The notes under the pieces: generated by a model | Database searches by the model: none | Told to the model about the DNA's origin: nothing | What the model saw: the letters and a program-made list of their open reading frames with translations, nothing else | DNA from: JBBSHS01 sp038232515 | Lineage (GTDB): Bacteria > Actinomycetota > Acidimicrobiia > Acidimicrobiales > JAUJNH01 | DNA: 16,454 bases | Direction of reading: 5' to 3' | NCBI GenBank assembly: GCA_038232515.1 | Contig: JBBSHS010000060.1 | Coordinates: 1 to 16,454, forward strand | In this document: one piece after another, positions 5,952 through 11,733 of the stretch | Numbering within the stretch: the first letter of the stretch is position 1 | Layout: the number at the start of each line of letters is the position of its first letter | Position numbers and translations under genes: made by a program

Positions 5952-6436
5952 AGGTCCACGAACTTGCGCCGGCCCCCGGCTCCAACCGGGCCAAACGGCG
6001 CGTCGGCCGGGGCATCGCCGGCAAGGGCGGTAAGACGGCCGGCCGAGGTACCAAGGGCCAGTCCGCCCGCACCCAGATCAAGCCCGGTTTCGAGGGCGGC
6101 CAGCTGCCCCTCAAGCAACGGGTCCCCAAGCTCAAGGGGTTCAAGAACCCGTTCCGGGTCGAGTACGTGGTCGTCAACCTTACGGCGCTGGAGGGGCTCG
6201 ACGTCGACGACGTGACCCCTGAGGTGCTGCGCCAGCACAGCCTCATCCCGAAAAAGGGCCTGCTGAAGGTCCTCGGCGACGGCGAGCTCAACCGCACGTT
6301 GCAGGTCTCCGCCCACGCCTTCTCCAAATCGGCCGAGCGGGCCATCACCTCCGCAGGCGGTAGCGTGACGAAAATCCCCATGCCCTTCGGCAACGGTCGG
6401 CCACCGGCCCGGGGCAACGCTCTAACCAACCGATAA
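5948..6436 (+). CDS. rplO: 50S ribosomal protein L15
   Basis: L15 is a late-assembly protein that reaches into the 23S rRNA core. ATG 5948 (MKVHELAPAPGSNRAKRRVG) overlaps the rpmD stop and gives 162 residues. The Gly/Arg/Lys-rich N-terminal extension (GRGIAGKGGKTAGRGTKGQ) and FEGGQLPLKQRVPKLKGF are diagnostic. The C-terminal globular part (HAFSKSAERAITSAGGSV) follows. The frame is open far upstream, but that is the repeat spacer. A 46-base gap with no bridging frame separates it from secY. Confidence 0.97.
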   Translation: MKVHELAPAPGSNRAKRRVGRGIAGKGGKTAGRGTKGQSARTQIKPGFEGGQLPLKQRVPKLKGFKNPFRVEYVVVNLTALEGLDVDDVTPEVLRQHSLIPKKGLLKVLGDGELNRTLQVSAHAFSKSAERAITSAGGSVTKIPMPFGNGRPPARGNALTNR

Positions 6437-6482
6437 CCGCCGGGTCGCACCACCGGTCAACGACAGGGAGCCTCGAGCCGCC

Positions 6483-7787
6483 GTGCTGTCCAATCTGGCC
6501 AACATGTTCCGGGTCAAGGACCTTCGCAAGAAGATCGCCTTCACCCTGTTCATGATCGCCATCTACCGGCTGGGGTCGGCCATCCCGGTCCCCGGCATCG
6601 ACTTCAACGCCGTTCAGACGCTGAAGCAGCAGGCTGAGCAGGGCGGCGTCCTCGGCTTCCTCAACCTGTTCAGCGGCGGCGCGCTCACCCGCTTCGCCGT
6701 CTTCGCCCTGGGGATCATGCCGTACATCACGGCCAGCATCATCATCCAGCTGCTGCAGACCGTCATCCCCAAGCTGGACCAGTGGCGGGAGGAGGGCGCG
6801 GTCGGCATGAAGAAGTTGACCCAGACCACCCGCTACACCACCATCGCCATCTCCCTGGTGCAGTCGACGGGCCTGGCCTTTGCCTTCCACAACGGTTCGT
6901 CGAACCTCGGGCTGAACGGCGTCGACCTCATTCCCAAGTTCAACACGCCCCGCCTGGCCCTCATCGTGATGACGATGACGGCCGGATCGGCGGTCGTGAT
7001 GTGGATGGGCGAGGCCATCACCCAGCGCGGCATCGGACAAGGCATGTCCATCATCATCTTCGCCAACGTCGTCGCCGGGATGCCGGCCGGCGGCGCCGCC
7101 ATACGGGCGGAGGGCGGCAACACCAAGTTCGCCTTCGTCATCGCCTTCACCATCGTCCTGCTGGTGGCCATCGTGTTCGTCGAGCAGGGGCAGCGCCGCA
7201 TCCCGGTGATGTTCGCCAAGCGCCAGGTGGGCCGGCGCATGTACGGCGGCCAGTCCTCTTACATCCCGTTGAAGGTCAACCAGGGCGGCGTCATCCCGAT
7301 CATCTTCGCCAGCTCGGTCCTGTACTTCCCGGTGCTGCTGTCCAACGTGCTGGGCAGCAACGGCTGGCAGGCGACCATCGGCAACTTCATCAACAAGCAC
7401 CTCATCAACCCGGCGGACTTTTTCTACATCGGCCTGTACGGACTGCTCATCATCGGGTTCACGTACTTCTACAACACCATCCAGTTCGACCCCCACCAGC
7501 AGGCGGACATCATCAAGAAGCAGGGGGGCTACATCCCCGGCATCAGGCCCGGGCTGCCCACCGAGCGCTACCTGGCCAAGATCCTCAACCGCATCACGCT
7601 GCCGGGCTCGCTGTTCCTGGCCCTCGTCGCACTGCTGCCCAGCTTCTTCTTCCGGGGAGGCGGCATCTCCCGTTACCCGTTCGCAGGCACGACCATCCTC
7701 ATCGCCGTGGGCGTGGCCCTGGAGACGATGAAGCAGATCGACAGCCAGCTGATGATGCGCAACTACGAGGGCTTCCTCGGTAAGTGA
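6483..7787 (+). CDS. secY: Protein translocase subunit SecY
   Basis: SecY is the pore of the SecYEG translocon in the inner membrane. The 434-residue product has the family length and the expected ten hydrophobic segments. It begins MLSNLANMFRVKDLRKKIAFTLFMIAIYRLGSAIPVPGID. The first SecY signature region is GGALTRFAVFALGIMPYITASIIIQLL. The fifth cytoplasmic loop, which contacts SecA and ribosomes, contains QADIIKKQGGYIPGIRPG. GTG 6483 is preceded by GGGAG at 6466-6470, a rather long 12 bases away. ATG 6504 would cut into the conserved N-terminus. It is followed by a bridging frame and adk. Confidence 0.97.
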   Translation: MLSNLANMFRVKDLRKKIAFTLFMIAIYRLGSAIPVPGIDFNAVQTLKQQAEQGGVLGFLNLFSGGALTRFAVFALGIMPYITASIIIQLLQTVIPKLDQWREEGAVGMKKLTQTTRYTTIAISLVQSTGLAFAFHNGSSNLGLNGVDLIPKFNTPRLALIVMTMTAGSAVVMWMGEAITQRGIGQGMSIIIFANVVAGMPAGGAAIRAEGGNTKFAFVIAFTIVLLVAIVFVEQGQRRIPVMFAKRQVGRRMYGGQSSYIPLKVNQGGVIPIIFASSVLYFPVLLSNVLGSNGWQATIGNFINKHLINPADFFYIGLYGLLIIGFTYFYNTIQFDPHQQADIIKKQGGYIPGIRPGLPTERYLAKILNRITLPGSLFLALVALLPSFFFRGGGISRYPFAGTTILIAVGVALETMKQIDSQLMMRNYEGFLGK

Positions 7788-7791
7788 CGAC

Positions 7792-7926
7792 ATGGGAGCT
7801 CGCCGAGTGGCGGAGGGCGGGGCGCACGTGCCCGGCCAGGTCGACGACTTCAGCGGTCTCCCGGAGGACGGGATTGGCCGGTGCCCGCCTGCTGGCGCGG
7901 CACCCGGCCTCGCCGGCGTGACGTGA
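7792..7926 (+). other. Bridging ORF (44 aa) between secY and adk
   Basis: ATG 7792 lies 4 bases after the secY stop. The frame is open for 44 codons (starting MGARRVAEGGAHVPGQ) and stops at TGA 7924-7926, overlapping the adk GTG at 7923 (GTGA). This overlap is also the best argument for the adk start. A second open frame from GTG 7784, overlapping the secY stop, ends at 7921, one base before that GTG. I do not recognise the peptide. It could be a small protein or only a coupling device. Confidence 0.45.
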
Positions 7927-8591
7927 TCCCCGGAGCAAGGCTCGTGATCCTCGGCCGGCAGGGCGCCGGCAAGGGGACACAGTGCGTGCGCATGGCCCGC
8001 CACTACGTCGTGCCCCACATCTCCACGGGTGACGTCTTCCGCTCCGCCGTCAAGGAGGGGACAGACCTGGGCCTAAAGGCGGTCGAGTTCCTCGACGCCG
8101 GCAAGCTCATCCCCGACGACGTCGTGATCGAAGTGGTGCGCGACCGCCTCGAGCAGCCTGATGTGCGCAGCCGTGGTTTCGTCCTCGACGGCTTTCCCCG
8201 CACGGCCGTCCAGGCCGAAGCCCTCGAATCGGAGCTGTCGGAGCTCGGGCTGTCCCTCGACCTGGCCATCGACCTGCAGGTGCCCGAAAACGTCGTACTG
8301 GAGCGCCTGGCCGCCCGCCGGGTGTGCTCGACCTGCGCCACCAACTACTCCACCACCAAGCCGCCCCACGTCAACTGGACGTGTGACGTCTGCGGTGGCG
8401 AAGTGGTGCAGCGGGCCGACGACACCGAGGACGCCATCCGGACCCGTCTGGGAGGCTACGACGGCCAGACAGCGCCGCTAATCGCCTGGTTCGAGGACAG
8501 GGGCCTCCTGGCCACCATCGACGGTCTGGGCACCGCCGACGAGGTGACCCAGCGGCTGGTGCGGGCCGTCGACCAGCAGCGCCTGGGCTGA
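7923..8591 (+). CDS. adk: Adenylate kinase with Cys4 zinc-type LID
   Basis: Adenylate kinase interconverts ATP plus AMP and two ADP in the cytoplasm. From GTG 7923 the product has 222 residues. The P-loop GRQGAGKGT is at 11-19, with Arg-Gln where Pro-Pro is most common. The AMP-binding region has STGDVFR and the LDGFPRT motif near 88-94. The LID carries C135, C138, C154 and C157, a zinc site typical of Gram-positive enzymes. GTG 7923 was chosen because the upstream mini-ORF stop overlaps it and the family starts a few residues before the P-loop. No strong ribosome binding site is seen, consistent with coupled initiation. Its usual partners secY and map flank it. Confidence 0.95.
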   Translation: MIPGARLVILGRQGAGKGTQCVRMARHYVVPHISTGDVFRSAVKEGTDLGLKAVEFLDAGKLIPDDVVIEVVRDRLEQPDVRSRGFVLDGFPRTAVQAEALESELSELGLSLDLAIDLQVPENVVLERLAARRVCSTCATNYSTTKPPHVNWTCDVCGGEVVQRADDTEDAIRTRLGGYDGQTAPLIAWFEDRGLLATIDGLGTADEVTQRLVRAVDQQRLG

Positions 8592-8595
8592 GCAC

Positions 8596-8706
8596 GTGAA
8601 GGCACGCCCCGGCCGCCGCCCCTGTCCCTGTGCCTGTCCCTGTCCCTGTCGCGATCGCGGGCACCATGGGGCACCTCGACGGAACAGGGAAGGAGGCACC
8701 GGGTGA
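8596..8706 (+). other. Bridging ORF (36 aa) with a Pro-Cys repeat between adk and map
   Basis: GTG 8596 lies 4 bases after the adk stop. The frame ends at TGA 8704-8706, overlapping the map GTG at 8703 (GTGA). The start is MKARPGRRPCPCACPCPCRD; the Pro-Cys run comes from five CCCTGT-type hexamers at 8620-8649. Because the unit is six bases long, copy-number change would keep the frame. The peptide is unknown to me. The Cys spacing invites a metal-binding guess, but nothing else supports it. Confidence 0.4.
8620..8649 (+). repeat. Tandem hexamer repeat, five copies of CCCTGT (one GCCTGT)
   Basis: Units lie at 8620, 8626, 8632 (GCCTGT), 8638 and 8644. They are followed by the perfect palindrome CGCGATCGCG at 8650-8659. 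The string TCCCTGT can pair with ACAGGGA at 8684-8690, which abuts the map ribosome binding site AGGAGG (8691-8696), so alternative hairpins near the map start are possible. Confidence 0.75.
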
Positions 8707-9446
8707 AGCGCACCAAAGACCAGATCGCCACCATGCGGCGGGCCGGCCGGGTGGTGGCGGAGATGCACGAGGCCATCCGCCGTGCGGCACGGGCCGGTGT
8801 CACCACGGGCCAGCTAGACCAGGTGGGCAGGGAGGTCCTGCACCGCCGCCACGCCCGCTCCAACTTCCTCGGCTACCACGGGTTCCCGGCGGTCATCTGC
8901 ACGTCGCCCAACGACGTCATCGTGCACGGCATCCCCGACGACAAGACGGTGCTGCGGGACGGCGACATCGTGTCGATCGACTGCGGGGCCATCATCGACG
9001 GCTGGCATGGCGACGCCGCCTTCACCATGCCCATCGGCGACATCAGCGACTCGGCCGCCGACCTGCTCAAGGTCACCGAGGAATCGTTGTGGGCCGGCAT
9101 CCGCCAGATGACCGAGGGCCACCGCATCTCCGACATCGGCCACGCCGTGCAGATCGTGGCCGAGGCCGCCGGCTACTCCGTGGTGCGCGAGTACGTGGGC
9201 CACGCCATCGGCATGGCCATGCACGAGGAGCCCCAGGTCCCGAACTACGGCTCGCCCGGCCACGGGCCCAAGCTGCGAGTGGGCAACGTCTTCGCCGTCG
9301 AGCCCATGGTCAACGCCGGCGGCCCCGAGACACGCCAGCTGGACGACGGATGGACGGTCAAGACGGCCGACGGCTCGCTGTCCTGCCACTGGGAGCACAC
9401 CATCGCCATCACCGACAACGGCCCCGAGGTATTGACGGTTCCCTAG
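8703..9446 (+). CDS. map: Methionine aminopeptidase, type I
   Basis: The enzyme removes the initiator Met from nascent proteins in the cytoplasm. The 247-residue product has the pita-bread fold signatures and all five metal ligands: D93 (SIDCGA), D104 (HGDAAF), H167 (GHAIG), E200 (FAVEP) and E231 (WEHTIAI). Substrate-site histidines H75 (VHG) and H174 (MHEEP) are also present. No N-terminal zinc-finger or SH3 extension is seen. GTG 8703 has an excellent ribosome binding site, AGGAGG at 8691-8696, 6 bases away, and overlaps the preceding mini-ORF. In many actinobacteria infA follows; here a repeat block and an epimerase gene intervene. Confidence 0.96.
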   Translation: MKRTKDQIATMRRAGRVVAEMHEAIRRAARAGVTTGQLDQVGREVLHRRHARSNFLGYHGFPAVICTSPNDVIVHGIPDDKTVLRDGDIVSIDCGAIIDGWHGDAAFTMPIGDISDSAADLLKVTEESLWAGIRQMTEGHRISDIGHAVQIVAEAAGYSVVREYVGHAIGMAMHEEPQVPNYGSPGHGPKLRVGNVFAVEPMVNAGGPETRQLDDGWTVKTADGSLSCHWEHTIAITDNGPEVLTVP

Positions 9447-9454
9447 CCGTCCTC

Positions 9455-9490
9455 GGCGGCCCGTCGCTCGCTGCGCTCGCTCGGGCCGCC
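9455..9490 (+). repeat. GCTCGC-type intergenic repeat, copy 3, flanked by a 9-bp inverted repeat
   Basis: GGCGGCCCG at 9455-9463 and its complement CGGGCCGCC at 9482-9490 enclose the GCTCGC-type unit TCGCTCGCTGCGCTCGCT. A further partial unit, GCTCGCTACGCTCGCC, is at 9514-9529. This is the left part of the 228-base map-epimerase spacer. Unlike the copies inside the operon, it is not spanned by a mini-ORF ending at the next start. Confidence 0.65.
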
Positions 9491-9550
9491 TGCGGCGGGA
9501 AAGGCCTTTGGGAGCTCGCTACGCTCGCCATCTTTTGTTCGCCTTCGGCA

Positions 9551-9634
9551 AAGCCGGCGGCGAACTCTGTGGGGGCAAGGCCCCCACGCCCCCGGCCGGC
9601 TGCGCCGGCGGGCGACTTCTGGCGGCCTACGGCC
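9551..9634 (+). repeat. Hairpin repeat module, copy 2 (map-epimerase spacer)
   Basis: The core is GTGGGGGC-AAG-GCCCCCAC at 9569-9587 (8 bp), followed by CCCCCGG and a second hairpin GCCGGC-TGC-GCCGGC at 9595-9609. A short GGCC-TAC-GGCC follows at 9624-9634. Order and wording match the module at 5648-5715, but the second stem has a different sequence that still pairs, so the pairing appears conserved. A termination role after map is possible, but no T-run follows. Confidence 0.6.
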
Positions 9635-9665
9635 TTCACGCCCACCCGGCCGGGGTCGCTAGATT
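9635..9665 (+). promoter_or_regulatory. Candidate promoter for the epimerase gene, possibly leaderless
   Basis: TAGATT at 9660-9665 fits the TANNNT -10 consensus. TTCACG at 9635-9640 is a weak -35 with a 19-base spacer. Transcription would begin about 9672-9675, at or next to ATG 9675. No Shine-Dalgarno sequence is visible before that ATG, so a leaderless transcript, common in actinobacteria, would fit. Confidence 0.4.
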
Positions 9666-9674
9666 GGCTGGTTC

Positions 9675-10673
9675 ATGGTGAGCGAGCAGGCGGGCGGGAT
9701 GGCGAAGAAGGCTCTGGTTTGTGGTGCGGGCGGCTTCGTCGCCGGGCACCTGGTCAAGCGGCTCAAGCAGGACGGGCACTGGGTCAGGGGCGTCGACGTG
9801 AAGGACCCCGAGTTCGGGCCCAGCCGGGCCGACGAGTTCGTCCGCCTCGACCTGAGGGACCGGGCCGCCTGCGAGAAGGCCCATGACGTGCAGGGCGGCT
9901 TCGACGAGGTGTACCAACTGGCCGCGGACATGGGCGGCATGGGCTTCATCCACATCGCCGAGTGCGAGATCATGCGCAACAACGCCCTCATCAACCTCAA
10001 CATGGTCGACGCCGCGGCCGCCGCCGGCGTGCCCCGTTACTTCTTCTCCTCCTCGGTGTGCATCTACCGTGACATGGTCCCGGGCGAGCCCGAGCTCACC
10101 GAGGCCGGCGCCTACCCGGCCCAACCCGACAACGAGTACGGCTGGGAGAAGCTCTACGCCGAACGGGTGGCCCAGGCGTACGGCCGGCGTCACGGGATGG
10201 CCGTGCGCATCGCCCGTTTCCAGAACTGCTACGGGCCCGAGGGCACCTGGCGGGGTGGTCGCGAAAAGGCGCCGGCGGCCATATGCCGCAAGGTGGCCGA
10301 GGCCGCCGACGGGGGCGCCATCGAGGTGTGGGGCGACGGCTCGGCCGTGCGCTCCTACACCTACATCGACGACATGGTCGACGGCGTCGTCGCCCTCATT
10401 CGCTCAGGCCTCGAGGGGCCGGTCAACATCGGCAACCCGGAGTACGTGACCGTCGAGGAGCTGGTGGACACCGTGGCCGGGGTGGCAGGCAAGTCGATCT
10501 CCTGCCGTTACGTCCCAGGCCCTGTGGGTGTGCAATCGCGCAACTTCAGCAATGCCCGCATTGAGTCGCTCGGTTGGCGGGCCCGTTTCCCGCTTGGCGA
10601 CGGGATCGCCGCCACCTACCCGTGGGTGGCCGACGAGGTTGGACGGGCGGCGGCGTCAGCCGTCGGCCGCTGA
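9675..10673 (+). CDS. GDP-mannose 3',5'-epimerase-like extended SDR enzyme
   Basis: The enzyme is probably a cytoplasmic nucleotide-sugar epimerase; the plant homologue converts GDP-D-mannose to GDP-L-galactose. The 332-residue product has the NAD-binding loop GAGGF at 17-21, acidic D41 closing the Rossmann motif, and catalytic YxxxK at Y155/K159. Beyond general SDR features it matches plant GME: ADMGGMGFI (84-92), C129 in SSSVCIY, GTWRGGREKAPAA with K198, WGDG...RSYTYIDD and PGPVGVQSRN. C129 and K198 correspond to the two acid/base residues of GME. ATG 9675 is chosen because of the promoter spacing; ATG 9699 is an alternative. Its place between map and infA is unusual and it probably has its own promoter. 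A GDP-sugar substrate is inference; the wider SDR family is certain. Confidence 0.85.
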   Translation: MVSEQAGGMAKKALVCGAGGFVAGHLVKRLKQDGHWVRGVDVKDPEFGPSRADEFVRLDLRDRAACEKAHDVQGGFDEVYQLAADMGGMGFIHIAECEIMRNNALINLNMVDAAAAAGVPRYFFSSSVCIYRDMVPGEPELTEAGAYPAQPDNEYGWEKLYAERVAQAYGRRHGMAVRIARFQNCYGPEGTWRGGREKAPAAICRKVAEAADGGAIEVWGDGSAVRSYTYIDDMVDGVVALIRSGLEGPVNIGNPEYVTVEELVDTVAGVAGKSISCRYVPGPVGVQSRNFSNARIESLGWRARFPLGDGIAATYPWVADEVGRAAASAVGR

Positions 10674-10699
10674 GCACCGGCCCAGCCGCCGCCGCGGAT

Positions 10700-10726
10700 T
10701 TGTCCGTCCACGATGTGCGGTAGGAT
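10700..10726 (+). promoter_or_regulatory. Candidate promoter for the infA-rpmJ-rpsM-rpsK-rpsD-rpoA-rplQ operon
   Basis: TAGGAT at 10721-10726 is a good -10 hexamer. TTGTCC at 10700-10705 is a plausible -35, with a short 15-base spacer. Initiation near 10733 would give a leader of about 110 bases before infA. The 170-base gap at 10674-10843 is the natural place for a promoter, since the epimerase gene upstream is unrelated. Nothing else was recognised in this gap. Confidence 0.45.
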
Positions 10727-10832
10727 GCCGGGCCGTCCGTGCGCGTGCGGTCGCGCCCACGCCGCGGCTGGCTACACCTGCCGGTAGCGTGCCACATTCT
10801 GGCCCGTTCGCCGGTGCATTCAGCAGTCGTCC

Positions 10833-10838
10833 AGGAGG
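10833..10838 (+). promoter_or_regulatory. Shine-Dalgarno site that sets the infA start
   Basis: AGGAGG lies 5 bases upstream of a CTG at 10844. It is too far from the in-frame GTG at 10814, which it follows, and no ATG, GTG or TTG in the infA frame lies near the expected distance. It is one of the strongest ribosome binding sites in the window. Confidence 0.75.
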
Positions 10839-10843
10839 CCCAT

Positions 10844-11068
10844 CTGCCCAAGTCCAAAGAAGATGCCATCGTGCTGGAGGGGACCGTCGTCGAGCCTTTG
10901 CCCAACGCCATGTTCAAGGTGGAGCTGGAGAATGGCCATCAGGTGTTGGCCCACAGTTCCGGGAAGATGCGCATGCACCGGATCCGGATCCTGCCGGGAG
11001 ACCGGGTGCAGGTGGAGATCACCCCCTACGACCTCAAACGGGGTCGGATCACTTACCGCTACAAGTAG
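10844..11068 (+). CDS. infA: Translation initiation factor IF-1, apparent CTG start
   Basis: IF-1 binds the 30S A site and helps IF-2 and IF-3 during initiation. From CTG 10844 the product is 74 residues: PKSKEDAIVLEGTVVEPLPN, then MFKVELENGHQVLAHSSGKMR, and the end YDLKRGRITYRYK. This is the full OB-fold protein with the normal length. CTG is placed 5 bases after AGGAGG (10833-10838), and PKSKED directly follows it, as in other actinobacterial IF-1 proteins that begin MPK. An in-frame GTG at 10814 would add ten residues, place AGGAGG inside the coding region and lack its own ribosome binding site. A rare start codon on an initiation-factor gene recalls infC, whose AUU start allows feedback by IF-3; a similar role here is inference. 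Confidence 0.93.
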   Translation: MPKSKEDAIVLEGTVVEPLPNAMFKVELENGHQVLAHSSGKMRMHRIRILPGDRVQVEITPYDLKRGRITYRYK

Positions 11069-11123
11069 CCCGGGGACACCGGGTCGATGAGCTCCACAAC
11101 GACGAAGAGGGACGAACGCGCCA

Positions 11124-11237
11124 GTGAAGGTCAAGCCGAGCGTCAAGCCGATCTGCGAGAAGTGCAAGGTGATCCGCCGCCACGGCCGGGTCATGGTCAT
11201 CTGCGAGAACGCCCGCCACAAGCAGCGGCAGGGCTGA
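11124..11237 (+). CDS. rpmJ: 50S ribosomal protein L36 (zinc-binding)
   Basis: L36 is the smallest protein of the large subunit. The 37-residue product starts at GTG 11124 (KVKPSVKPICEKCKVIRRHG) and ends ENARHKQRQG, a near-consensus L36. The zinc ligands are C11, C14, C27 and H32. Upstream, GAGGGA at 11107-11112 is a possible ribosome binding site about 11 bases from the GTG. It stands in its usual place between infA and rpsM. Confidence 0.96.
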   Translation: MKVKPSVKPICEKCKVIRRHGRVMVICENARHKQRQG

Positions 11238-11245
11238 GGACGGAC

Positions 11246-11290
11246 ATGAGCCACCACCAGGGCCAGCGTGCCCCTCTGAGCGGGAAGTAG
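11246..11290 (+). other. Small ORF (14 aa) between rpmJ and rpsM
   Basis: ATG 11246 follows the rpmJ stop by 8 bases, with GAGGA just upstream. It encodes MSHHQGQRAPLSGK and stops with TAG 11288-11290, 9 bases before the rpsM ATG. It fills most of the 62-base gap but lacks the exact overlap seen in the other mini-ORFs, so it is the weakest example. Confidence 0.25.
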
Positions 11291-11299
11291 GCGACCACG

Positions 11300-11677
11300 A
11301 TGGCCCGTATCTCCGGCGTCGACATCCCCCGCGAAAAGCGGTTGGTCATCAGCCTCACCTACATCTACGGCGTCGGCCGCAGCACCAGCACCAAGGTGTG
11401 CGCCCAGGCCGGCATAGACCAGAGCACCCGGGTCCGCGACCTGACCGAAGAAGAGGTGGCGCGGCTGCGCACCTGGATCGACTCCAACCTGAAAGTGGAG
11501 GGCGACCTGCGCCGCTCGGTCGACCAGGACATCAGGCGCAAGATCGAGATCGGCTCCTACCAGGGCATCCGCCACCGCAAGGGCCTGCCCGTGCGGGGCC
11601 AGCGCACCCAGACCAACGCCCGTACCCGCAAGGGCCCCAAGCGCACCGTCGCCGGGAAGAAGAAGATCCGCAAGTGA
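11300..11677 (+). CDS. rpsM: 30S ribosomal protein S13
   Basis: S13 lies in the 30S head, forms bridges to the 50S subunit and contacts the P-site tRNA through its basic tail. The 125-residue product begins MARISGVDIPREKRLVISLTYIYG. It has a helix-two-turns-helix motif at YGVGRSTSTKVCAQAGID and the conserved SYQGIRHRKGLPVRGQRTQTNARTRKGPKR. The tail GKKKIRK is basic. ATG 11300 is the only start compatible with the family. The TGA at 11675-11677 is within GTGA, opening a mini-ORF to rpsK. Confidence 0.97.
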   Translation: MARISGVDIPREKRLVISLTYIYGVGRSTSTKVCAQAGIDQSTRVRDLTEEEVARLRTWIDSNLKVEGDLRRSVDQDIRRKIEIGSYQGIRHRKGLPVRGQRTQTNARTRKGPKRTVAGKKKIRK

Positions 11678-11733
11678 GCGTCCCCATCCCGTCTCGGTCC
11701 TCGGCCCGGGCCCATGCAGAGGAGCCGAAGTAG
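11674..11733 (+). other. Bridging mini-ORF (19 aa) between rpsM and rpsK
   Basis: GTG 11674 overlaps the rpsM stop (GTGA). The frame MSVPIPSRSSARAHAEEPK ends with TAG 11731-11733, sharing its G with the rpsK GTG (TAGTG). GAGGAG near 11718-11723 lies inside it and can serve rpsK. It closes the 55-base gap exactly. Confidence 0.4.

Noticed and set aside
6345..8018. 557-codon minus-strand open frame across rplO, secY and adk
   Set aside because: It is antisense to SecY, has low-complexity Asp/Gly/His-rich wording, and shows no recognisable motif.
9447..9674. A further bridging mini-ORF from map to the epimerase gene
   Set aside because: map ends in TAG with no overlapping start, and no frame in the gap ends on the epimerase start.
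10739..10843. infA starting at ATG 10739 or GTG 10814
   Set aside because: Extra residues are unlike IF-1, no ribosome binding site fits, and AGGAGG would fall inside the coding region. CTG 10844 fits better.
11087..11290. 67-codon open frame overlapping rpmJ
   Set aside because: It is out of frame with a clear L36 gene and does not end on a gene start. Only its last 14 codons are kept, as a weak small ORF.
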